Of a stretch of 64,000 bases of DNA, positions 45,868 to 53,318 are shown one piece after another (the first letter of the stretch is position 1; each line of letters begins with the position of its first letter). Origin of the DNA: Paenibacillus sp. FSL H8-0332 (GTDB lineage Bacteria; Bacillota; Bacilli; Paenibacillales; Paenibacillaceae). The stretch is from assembly GCF_037963835.1 (NCBI RefSeq), contig NZ_CP150145.1, positions 1,426,001 through 1,490,000 of the forward strand, read 5' to 3'. Both the position numbers and the translations under genes were made by a program. The notes beneath the pieces were generated by a model that was not told the origin of the DNA, searched no databases, and saw only the letters and a program-made list of their open reading frames with translations.

Positions 45868-47256
45868 ATGATGAAGCGTATGCTAATGACATCTCTGAGC
45901 CTAGTTCTGGCACTTGGCTTAGCAGCCTGCGGCAACGGTAACAGTGGCGGCGGCAATGCAACTGAAGGCACGGGAGACGGGGCGAAAGCTGGTTCGGGGG
46001 AAAAAACTAAAATCAGCTACTGGACAGGCGACCGCCATGATGCAGATTTTGTGAAGGAGAAGGTAGCCGAGTTCAATGCATCCAATAAGGGCGGGATTGA
46101 AGTGGAACTGGTCGTCAAGGGAGATGACTTTGATACCGCACTTGATCTGTCCTTCCAGACCTCTGATGCGCCGGATGTGATCCGGGTGAAGGAGAATACC
46201 GTCCAGACCTTCTACAAAAAAGGCTTTCTAGCTCCGATTGACGAGTTCCTGAGCGATGAGCTGAAGGCGAAATTCCCGGCTATGCCGGATCTGAACGAAT
46301 TCGATGGCAAGCGTTACAGTCTGCCGAACTATGGAACGACCATGCGTCTGGTGTACAACAAGGAACTGTTCGCCAAAGCGGGCATTGAGCATCCGCCGGC
46401 TACCCTGCAGGAGCTGGTGGATACAGCCAAGAAATTGACAGAAGCCGGCAAAGCGGACGGCGCTTACGGCTTCGCCCTTAACTTCAAGAGCCCCGGCAGT
46501 GCGTTCGCGCGTTCGGCACGGGTGATTGCGGAGATGAGCGGCTATGGCGGCTTCGGGTATGATTTCAAGACGGCCCGCTACGACTTCAGCGGCTTCGAGC
46601 CGATCATCAATGCCTTTAAGCAGATCAAGGACGACGGCAGCATGCTGCCGGGTGTAGAATCGCTGGATATTGATCCGCTGCGGGCACAGTTTGCGGAAGG
46701 TAAGATCGGAATGTATATGTCCTACTCCTCGGAGCCGGGCGTCTATAAGAATCAGTTCCCGGCCAAGATCGACTGGGCGGCAGCTCCGGTTCCTACCATC
46801 GACGGTAATGTGAAGGGGGCTTCCGGCTTCCTCGGAGGACAATGGCTGGCGCTGAGCTCGAAATCAGAGCACAAAGAAGCAGCCTGGAAGTTCATGGAGT
46901 TCATGTACGGCGATCAGGTGCTGACGGATTATCAGGAAAAGGGCTTCGGTATCTCCATGGTTCCATCCGTCAGCGCAGCAGCCAAGACACCGGATGTGAA
47001 TGGCATTGAAGGCTTCCTGCCGAACAAGAACGATGGGGTGTGGCCGGTCTATCCGTCTGTAGCACCGGAAGGAATGAAATCGGATGACGCCTTCTTCAAA
47101 TATATGCTGAACGGCGGCGACCTGAAGGCAATTATCGCTGATCTGAACAAACGCTATAACGCTGCACTGGACAGTGTGATTGCGAATGACGGCGTGAAGG
47201 CCGAGCCGGATGCCGGCTTTGATCCCGCCGCTCTGGGCGGCAAGTTCGCCAAGTAG
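45868..47256 (+). CDS. Sugar ABC transporter substrate-binding lipoprotein (cassette 2)
   Basis: A 462-residue solute-binding protein with lipobox LAAC, lipidated Cys21, and a Gly-rich linker. The mature part begins ISYWTGDRHDADFVKEKV. It shares long segments with the protein at 34515, including YGFALNFKSP and LDIDPLRAQFA. AAGGGGGCAC precedes the ATG. The ligand is probably the substrate of the flanking GH130 enzymes. Confidence 0.92.
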   Translation: MMKRMLMTSLSLVLALGLAACGNGNSGGGNATEGTGDGAKAGSGEKTKISYWTGDRHDADFVKEKVAEFNASNKGGIEVELVVKGDDFDTALDLSFQTSDAPDVIRVKENTVQTFYKKGFLAPIDEFLSDELKAKFPAMPDLNEFDGKRYSLPNYGTTMRLVYNKELFAKAGIEHPPATLQELVDTAKKLTEAGKADGAYGFALNFKSPGSAFARSARVIAEMSGYGGFGYDFKTARYDFSGFEPIINAFKQIKDDGSMLPGVESLDIDPLRAQFAEGKIGMYMSYSSEPGVYKNQFPAKIDWAAAPVPTIDGNVKGASGFLGGQWLALSSKSEHKEAAWKFMEFMYGDQVLTDYQEKGFGISMVPSVSAAAKTPDVNGIEGFLPNKNDGVWPVYPSVAPEGMKSDDAFFKYMLNGGDLKAIIADLNKRYNAALDSVIANDGVKAEPDAGFDPAALGGKFAK

Positions 47257-47295
47257 ATAGAAGGTTAGGGATAGAGATACAGGCCGGGATAGCGG

Positions 47296-47323
47296 GGGAT
47301 GGGGAAGCAGCTTCCCCATCCCT
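47296..47323 (+). terminator. Hairpin between binding-protein and permease genes (cassette 2)
   Basis: GGGATGGGGAAG / CTTCCCCATCCC is a perfect 12-base stem with a three-base loop and no T run. It is the counterpart of the hairpins at 13759 and 35941. Confidence 0.7.
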
Positions 47324-47362
47324 CTGCTCTGGCCGCAAGGGAGAGGAGCCGGAAGAAACCAG

Positions 47363-48265
47363 ATGAACAAAACGAAACATGCTTTATTTTCATATAGCTT
47401 TCTTTTTCCAAGTGCCTTGCTCACGTTAGTCCTCGGAATTTACCCGATTGCCTGGGCATTCCGCTATATGTTCTATGATTACAAAGGGTTCGGAACGGCC
47501 CGGTTTACAGGCTTGGCCAATTTCAGCCGCATCCTGAAGGACACCCAGTTCTGGGATTCGGTGGTGAATACGTTTGTCTATGCAGGCGGCAAGCTGCTGA
47601 TCACCATTCCGCTGGCCCTGCTGCTGGCCGCCATATTGAACCGGGGACTGCGGGGCAGACAGCTGCTGCGGGGGATTTTCTTCATGCCGACCGTCATCAG
47701 TACCGCCGTAATGGCTGTAGTGTTCTTCACGATCTTTAACTCATATAACGGGATTCTCAACCAGTTCCTGATCCGCTCGGGTCTCTCGGATTCCGGCGTG
47801 GACTGGCTGGGGCCGAAATATGCCATGCTCACCGTCATTCTGGTTGCGGCCTGGGGCGCGGTCGGCAATTACATGCTGCTTTTCCTCGCCGGTCTGCAGA
47901 ATATCCCGGAGGATGTGTATGAAGCCTCTTCCCTGGACGGGGCAGGGAAAATTCAGCAGTTCCGCTATGTCACTCTGCCAATGCTCGGACCTGTCATGCA
48001 GATGGTTATTATGCTGGCGATCATTACAGCCCTGAAGGGCTACGAGAGCATCATGGTACTGACTGAAGGCGGTCCTGTAGGCAAGACAGAGGTCATGTTC
48101 CTGTATTTGTACAAATTATTTTTCCCTGTCGGCGGGGGCAGCGCGGCTGTTCAGGTCCAGGAATTCGGATACGGCAGTGCGGTTGCCTTTGTGTCTGCGG
48201 TCATTGTAGGGATGATATCACTCATTTATTTCTACGCATCCAGACGCATGAATCAGACCGATTGA
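47363..48265 (+). CDS. Sugar ABC transporter permease (MalF type, cassette 2)
   Basis: A 300-residue protein with about six membrane helices. The EAA loop is EASSLDGAGKIQQFRYVTLP. It is paralogous to the permease at 35999 (for example RGIFFMPTVISTAV). GGGAGAGGAG precedes the ATG. Confidence 0.92.
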   Translation: MNKTKHALFSYSFLFPSALLTLVLGIYPIAWAFRYMFYDYKGFGTARFTGLANFSRILKDTQFWDSVVNTFVYAGGKLLITIPLALLLAAILNRGLRGRQLLRGIFFMPTVISTAVMAVVFFTIFNSYNGILNQFLIRSGLSDSGVDWLGPKYAMLTVILVAAWGAVGNYMLLFLAGLQNIPEDVYEASSLDGAGKIQQFRYVTLPMLGPVMQMVIMLAIITALKGYESIMVLTEGGPVGKTEVMFLYLYKLFFPVGGGSAAVQVQEFGYGSAVAFVSAVIVGMISLIYFYASRRMNQTD

Positions 48266-48279
48266 GGAGAGAGGCTATT

Positions 48280-49116
48280 ATGAGACTAAGAACCATACTG
48301 AGCAATATCATCCTGTGGATTTTTTTGCTGGCGTTTGCTTTTATCACCCTGATTCCGGTTGTGATCACTATCCTGGGCTCCTTCAAGACCAATGCTGAGC
48401 TGACCGCGGGAGCGACCTTCCTGCCGGAGAGCTGGCACTTCTCGAACTATGGCGAAGCCTGGTCGCAGGCGAATTTCTCCAGATATACGCTGAACAGCCT
48501 GCTGGTCTCCCTGGCGGCGGTGGTCGGCACGCTGCTGGTATCATCCATGGCGGCTTATGTGGTGGACCGGATGGATTTTGCCGGCAAAAAATTGTATATC
48601 GGACTTCAGTCCTTCACTATGTTCGTGGCTGTAGGGGCGGTCGTGCTGCGTCCGCAGTTCGATCTGATGGTCAAGCTTCATCTGCACAGCAGCCTGTGGG
48701 GGGTTATCCTGATTCTGATCTCCGCCCATGCTTCAATCTTCTTCATTCTCTCCAGCTTCATGAAGGGGATTCCCCGTGAGCTGGATGAGGCAGCGCTGAT
48801 GGACGGCAGCTCTCCCGGACGCACCTTCTGGCGGATTATTCTGCCGCTGCTCGGACCCGGACTCGGCGTAGGTGCCCTGTTCACCTTCCGCGGCGCGTGG
48901 AATGAATATCTGCTGCCGCTCGTGTTCACGATGACGAAGCCGGAGCTGCAGACGCTGACTGTCGGGCTGGCGAACCTGAAATACGGGATTTCGGCCGCTT
49001 CCCAGACCCACTACATGATGGCGGGAGCCTGCTTATCCATTCTGCCGATTCTCGTCGCCTATCTGTTTGCCAACAAATCCTTCATGCAGATGACGGCCGG
49101 TTCCCTGAAGGGGTAG
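48280..49116 (+). CDS. Sugar ABC transporter permease (MalG type, cassette 2)
   Basis: A 278-residue protein with about six membrane helices. The EAA loop is EAALMDGSSPGRTFWRIILP and the C-terminus is FMQMTAGSLKG. It lacks the N-terminal extension of its paralogue at 36912. I chose the ATG at 48280 (GAGGAGAGAGG upstream) over an in-frame TTG at 48262. Confidence 0.92.
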   Translation: MRLRTILSNIILWIFLLAFAFITLIPVVITILGSFKTNAELTAGATFLPESWHFSNYGEAWSQANFSRYTLNSLLVSLAAVVGTLLVSSMAAYVVDRMDFAGKKLYIGLQSFTMFVAVGAVVLRPQFDLMVKLHLHSSLWGVILILISAHASIFFILSSFMKGIPRELDEAALMDGSSPGRTFWRIILPLLGPGLGVGALFTFRGAWNEYLLPLVFTMTKPELQTLTVGLANLKYGISAASQTHYMMAGACLSILPILVAYLFANKSFMQMTAGSLKG

Positions 49117-49186
49117 CTGTCCGGTCCTGCACAGACTATAGACAACATGAAACACTCAACATTCAACATTTAAGGAGGTACACCCC

Positions 49187-50194
49187 ATGACACTACACAT
49201 TCCGGCGATTCTGCAATCCGCCCCGTTCATCCGGAGGTATCCGGGCAATCCGGTGCTGGATGCAGCGAAGGTTCCTTACCCCACCGCACTGGTATTCAAT
49301 GCCGGTGTAACGAAATTTAACGGCAAATATGTGATGATCTTCCGCAATGATTACGGCTCACTGGCCGATCAGACGCTTGAGCCGCACCACACCACAGATC
49401 TCGGCATTGCCTACAGCGACGACGGGCTGAGCTGGACCGCCGGCCCGAAGCCGGTGTTCAAAATGCACGATGAGGAAATTATCCGTGCCTACGACCCGCG
49501 CCTGACCGTGCTCGGCGGCCGCTGTTATATGTGCTTTGCCGTGGATACACGCCATGGCATCCGCGGCGGAATTGCCGTCACCGATGATCTGGAACACTTC
49601 GAGGTACTCAGCCTGTCTACACCGGACCTGCGCAATATAGTGCTGTTTCCCGAGCCCATCGGCGGCAAATATGTCCGGCTGGAGCGTCCCTTCACGGTGT
49701 ACAGCCGCGGCGGCCGGGACCGCTTCGACGCCTGGATCTCCGAGTCGCCGGACCTTGTGCATTGGGGCAACTCCAGCCTGCTGCTCGCCGTCGAGCAGGT
49801 GCCGTTTGCCAATGACAAGGTCGGTCCAGCCGCGCCTCCCGTCCGGACGGACAAGGGCTGGCTGACCACCTTCCATGCGGTGGATGTAGACCCGGCCAGA
49901 GGCAAGCACGGTTGGGAAGACACCTGGAAGAAGCGCTACACCGCCGGAATTATGCTGCTGGATCTGGAGGACCCCCGCAAGGTGATCGGCATGAGCAGAC
50001 AGCCGCTGCTGGCACCGGAGACGGATTATGAGATCAGCGGGGGCTTCCGCAATCATGTGATTTTTCCCGGCGGAATGATTCTGGAGGCTGACGGCGAGGT
50101 CAAGATCTATTACGGTGCAGCGGATACGGTGGAATGTCTGGCAACGGCCCATGTGGATGATCTGCTCCGGCTTTGTCTGGAGCCGGGGGAATAA
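49187..50194 (+). CDS. GH130 family enzyme B (cassette 2)
   Basis: A 335-residue cytosolic enzyme nearly collinear with the gene at 41064. Candidate catalytic Asp103 lies in RAYDPRLTV, at the same position, and NIVLFPEPIGGKYVRLERP and FANDKVGPAAPPV also match. It probably acts on the sugar imported by the genes before it. AAGGAGG precedes the ATG. It ends the cassette 2 operon. Confidence 0.87.
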   Translation: MTLHIPAILQSAPFIRRYPGNPVLDAAKVPYPTALVFNAGVTKFNGKYVMIFRNDYGSLADQTLEPHHTTDLGIAYSDDGLSWTAGPKPVFKMHDEEIIRAYDPRLTVLGGRCYMCFAVDTRHGIRGGIAVTDDLEHFEVLSLSTPDLRNIVLFPEPIGGKYVRLERPFTVYSRGGRDRFDAWISESPDLVHWGNSSLLLAVEQVPFANDKVGPAAPPVRTDKGWLTTFHAVDVDPARGKHGWEDTWKKRYTAGIMLLDLEDPRKVIGMSRQPLLAPETDYEISGGFRNHVIFPGGMILEADGEVKIYYGAADTVECLATAHVDDLLRLCLEPGE

Positions 50195-50280
50195 GTAAAG
50201 TTGCAAGCTGGCTGAAAGCGGGAATGAGGAGCGGTAGTGGGGGATGCTGGCTCAATAGGGTCGGCTCGAGTGGAGTGGGA

Positions 50281-50553
50281 ATAAAGTGCAACAATTCTAA
50301 CTCAGTAGGAGCGGCTTGAGCAGAGTGTGCTTAAAATGTAACATTTCTAGCTCAGTAGCAGTGACCGTAGGCAGATTATGCATAAAGTGCAACAATATAG
50401 CTTCATAGGAGCAACCAAGGCGGAAATCATGCACAAAGGGCAACAATACAGCTCTAACTAGCACCGGATCGCCGAAATTCCTGTAAAAGCTGCAACAATA
50501 TCTCCACAGCCAGTAACCAATTTAGAGAAATCCTGCATAAGGTGCAACAAAGC
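50281..50553. repeat. Tandem array E: six copies, period about 51 bp
   Basis: Core AAAGTGCAACAATATAGC and variants occur near 50285, 50333, 50384, 50434, 50485 and 50538. The reverse complement matches array B at 16.9 kb (for instance GGTGCTAGTT and ATTGTTGC), so the two are one dispersed family in opposite orientation. It lies between GH130 B and the convergent ROK gene. Confidence 0.85.
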
Positions 50554-50578
50554 GAGGAGCCTAACCAGCACCGCTAAC

Positions 50579-50804
50579 CAAAAGCGGGCGCAGGGCGGGA
50601 ATGAGGTGTAGAAATGCACCTGAATTGGCCGAAAGTTGGCATTGGGCGGGAATGAGGTGTAGAAATGCACCTGAATTGGCCGAAAGTTGGCATTGGGCAG
50701 GAATGAGGTGTATAAATACACCTGATTGGGCCGAAAGCGGGCGCAGGGCAGGAATGAGGTGTATAAATACACCTGATTGGGCCCAATGCGGGCGTTGGGC
50801 ACCG
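50579..50804. repeat. Tandem array F: four copies, exact 51-bp period
   Basis: ATGAGGTGTA begins at 50601, 50652, 50703 and 50754, spaced exactly 51 bases. Two copies hold the perfect palindrome AGGTGTATAAATACACCT; the other two carry a paired pair of changes (GTGTAGAAATGCACC). Each unit then has GGCCGAAAG or a variant. It ends at the ROK stop codon. Confidence 0.92.
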
Positions 50805-52007
50805 TCAGCTCGTCAACTGGTGCAGCACCAGAGCACAGGCGCCTGTTGCGACAGCGCGCTCGCCCAAGCTGCTCCGGGTGAAGCGGACGTTATACTGTCC
50901 CCGGTAGTAGGTCCGCTCCAGCGCGATCTGTGTGGCTGTCTCGTAGAAATCTGCGGCGAGGAACAGCGGGCCGCCCAGGATGACCTCCTCCGGGTGGAGG
51001 ATATTGATCAGATTCGCCAGCCCGATGCCGCAGGCTACCGCCATCTCATCGAATAACCGGACCATCACTGGATCGCGCTCCTGGAGCGCTTCCAGCAGAT
51101 GGGCGAATTCTAAAGCCTCCGCATGCTCTGCCAGAGCACGGAGGCTTGTGCTGCTGCCCAGCCGCCAGGCTTCGCGGGCTTGCCCCTCCAGCGTCCGGAC
51201 CGACACATAGCTCTCCCAGGCCCCGGCGTTGCCGCCGGGAATCTGCGGCGGCACTCCCGGGCGGTCAATGATCATCTGCCCGACTGCGCCTTCGGTATCG
51301 GTCATGCCGTAGAGCAACCGTCCATCGTTCATAATGGCGGAGCGCAGGCCGATCCCGGCATGGAGATAGAGAAGATGCTGCTGCATCCGGTTGCTGCTGG
51401 CCCAGTATTCGCCAAGCAGAGCCGTATTGGCTCCATTATCCAGATAGACAGGCACCCCCAGGCGCTGCTCGAGCTGTACCTTGATATGTACCTGTGACCA
51501 ACCCTCTGCAGGAAAACGGGCCGGATTCAGGATGACTCCGGCCGTGCGGTCCAGCGGACCGACTGCGCCGATGCCAAGTCCGGCGACCCGGCTAAGCTGG
51601 ATGGAGGCTGCGTCAAGCATCTGCGAGGCTTGTTTGTGGAGCGAGTCCATCAGCAGCTCGGGGGTAAGCCCCGCATCCATGCTCCAGGTATACTCGCCCA
51701 GCAGCCGCAGATGAAAGTCCGTCAGCACAAGCTTGGCATGGGTACGGGAGATCTCCAGTCCCAGCAGATAAGCGTAAGACGGATTCGTCTCATAGAGGGT
51801 AGGGCGGCGTCCTCCGGTGGATTCGCCGAAGCCGACTTCAACCAGAAGCTCCCGGGACAGCAATTCGTCCAGTATACGCGTTAAGGTGCTTATCGTCAGT
51901 CCGCTTTCTTCCAGCAGGGTCTGCTTGGAGACGGTACCATGTGTTCTTACGGTGAGGTAGATTTCCCTGGCTTTGGGATTGGCGATGATTTCTTGAATAA
52001 GCAGCAC
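50805..52007 (-). CDS. ROK-family transcriptional regulator
   Basis: A 400-residue protein with an N-terminal winged helix (about 25-60, ESGLTISTLTRILDELLSRE) and a ROK fold. Two typical features are altered. The expected NDAN catalytic segment reads DNGAN at 190-194, with Gly192 in place of the kinase Asp. The zinc motif (His plus Cys residues) is replaced by GQMIIDRPGVPPQIPGG, lacking the ligands. It is therefore likely a regulator without sugar-kinase activity, perhaps of the nearby sugar genes. The GTG start follows GGAGAG. Confidence 0.85.
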   Translation of the reverse strand: MLLIQEIIANPKAREIYLTVRTHGTVSKQTLLEESGLTISTLTRILDELLSRELLVEVGFGESTGGRRPTLYETNPSYAYLLGLEISRTHAKLVLTDFHLRLLGEYTWSMDAGLTPELLMDSLHKQASQMLDAASIQLSRVAGLGIGAVGPLDRTAGVILNPARFPAEGWSQVHIKVQLEQRLGVPVYLDNGANTALLGEYWASSNRMQQHLLYLHAGIGLRSAIMNDGRLLYGMTDTEGAVGQMIIDRPGVPPQIPGGNAGAWESYVSVRTLEGQAREAWRLGSSTSLRALAEHAEALEFAHLLEALQERDPVMVRLFDEMAVACGIGLANLINILHPEEVILGGPLFLAADFYETATQIALERTYYRGQYNVRFTRSSLGERAVATGACALVLHQLTS

Positions 52008-52188
52008 AGACGATTCTCTCCTTATGATGTACTAGACCTGATTTTACAATGACATAAAAATCAGGGGGCCGCAACTATCACAGGGAGAGAATGAAAGAAG
52101 AGTCTAACCGGGGGTGAAAGCAGGGAGCGGCTTGCCGGAGTATGCATGCGGGCATAAACGGGCGCTGTTCCGGGACACAGGGCTGAGG

Positions 52189-52644
52189 CTAGAGCAGCGC
52201 CTTGAAGGAATGACGGATCACATCGCCGCGGCTGATAATGCCGACCAGCACATGGTTCCGTTCAACGGGAACCTTTTTGATCTGCTTTTTGCCGAGGATG
52301 GTGGCGATGACTTCGAGGTCCTCTTCAGCATGCACAGTGATGACCTTCTTCTTGGCGATAGCCATTACGTTCAGACCCAGCAGCTTCTGCGCCCGTTCCT
52401 CGAACAGCTCATTATCCCCGACGAACACATTAATCTGGAAAAAAGAATCCACAATCAGATCCTCATGCCTGCCGATATAGCGCATAATATCCCCGTCGCT
52501 GAGGTAGGCGACAATCTCATTCCGGTCATTCACGACAGGCATACCGCTGATCCGGTGGGCAATACATTTCTCAATAAAAGTCCGTACGGTGTCTTCCTGC
52601 TTAACCTTGTACACCTGACGGACCATGAATTCATGGGCTTTCAT
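52189..52644 (-). CDS. CBS domain-pair protein
   Basis: A 151-residue protein made of two CBS domains: one around residues 8-62 (ISGMPVVNDRNEIVAYLSDGDIM) and one around 90-147 (IKKVPVERNHVLVGIISRGDVI). CBS pairs bind adenosine nucleotides. No other domain is present. It is divergent from the MarR gene, and its promoter overlaps the palindrome at 52702. Confidence 0.9.
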   Translation of the reverse strand: MKAHEFMVRQVYKVKQEDTVRTFIEKCIAHRISGMPVVNDRNEIVAYLSDGDIMRYIGRHEDLIVDSFFQINVFVGDNELFEERAQKLLGLNVMAIAKKKVITVHAEEDLEVIATILGKKQIKKVPVERNHVLVGIISRGDVIRHSFKALL

Positions 52645-52701
52645 ACCGGTTCCCCCTGAAAATTAGCTTTTGCATAAATAAGTTGTATCATGAAAGTATA
52701 T

Positions 52702-52735
52702 ACTTGTATTATACAAGTGGAAAGAGTAAAGTCAA
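52702..52735 (-). promoter_or_regulatory. CBS-gene promoter with overlapping MarR-type palindrome
   Basis: ACTTGTATTATACAAGT (52702-52718) is a perfect inverted repeat with seven-base arms. On the minus strand it contains the -10 box TATAAT (52708-52713), and TTGACT (52730-52735) lies 16 bases upstream. A dimeric MarR-type repressor bound here would block the CBS promoter. The adjacent divergent MarR gene is the obvious candidate. Confidence 0.7.
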
Positions 52736-52763
52736 TGAATAAAAGAGAAGAGGGGCAACCGGC

Positions 52764-53198
52764 ATGGACAAACATTCAATTGAGACAATAGAGCTGGAAA
52801 TGGCGGTTCTGTTCCGCCGGCTCACTTCCATTACCACGTTCAAAAAAATCGGCAATCTGGATCGTGCGGCCTACCTGCTGCTGCATCACATTGCATCTCG
52901 TGAGGGAACTGCCGGGATAAAGGTAATCTCCGATGAGTTTCAGTTGGATATTTCTACGGTCAGCCGACAGGCTGCCTCACTGGAGAGCAAGGGGTATATC
53001 ACCCGGGTACCGGACCCTGTGGACGGGCGGGCCTATTCGCTGCAGATTACGGAGACGGGCCAAGCGAGTCTGGAGGAGAACCGGCAGGTCCGGCAGGAGA
53101 TGATCGAACAACTGCTAAAGGGCTGGTCGGAGGAGGAGGGGCATTCCTTCGGGGAGCTGCTGCAGAAGTTCAATGCAACTTTTCTGGAAGAGGGCTGA
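52764..53198 (+). CDS. MarR-family transcriptional regulator
   Basis: A 144-residue winged-helix regulator with DNA-binding helices near residues 55-80 (EFQLDISTVSRQAASLESKG) and the wing VPDPVDGRAYSLQITETG. It probably represses itself and the divergent CBS gene through the palindrome between them. AAGAGGGG precedes the ATG. The inducer is unknown. Confidence 0.9.
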   Translation: MDKHSIETIELEMAVLFRRLTSITTFKKIGNLDRAAYLLLHHIASREGTAGIKVISDEFQLDISTVSRQAASLESKGYITRVPDPVDGRAYSLQITETGQASLEENRQVRQEMIEQLLKGWSEEEGHSFGELLQKFNATFLEEG

Positions 53199-53242
53199 TG
53201 GGGCTCGGAAGTCGATGGAAGCTGCCGTAGACATCACAGCAT

Positions 53243-53285
53243 AAGGGCCGTCCGCAGCGTGAAGTAACGCTGCGGACGGCCCTTT
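53243..53285. terminator. Bidirectional terminator between MarR and amidase genes
   Basis: AAGGGCCGTCCGCAGCG / CGCTGCGGACGGCCCTT is a perfect 17-base stem with an eight-base loop. It sits between two convergent genes and can serve both. Confidence 0.88.
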
Positions 53286-53318
53286 GTGTCTAATTGTATT
53301 CAGGCAACGGAACAGGCT

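Noticed and set aside
50458..50802. Minus-strand frame through arrays E and F with repeated CIYTPHS-type peptides
   Set aside because: Same explanation: exact 51-bp repeats keep one frame open. No ribosome site is seen and the codons follow the DNA repeat, not a protein pattern.
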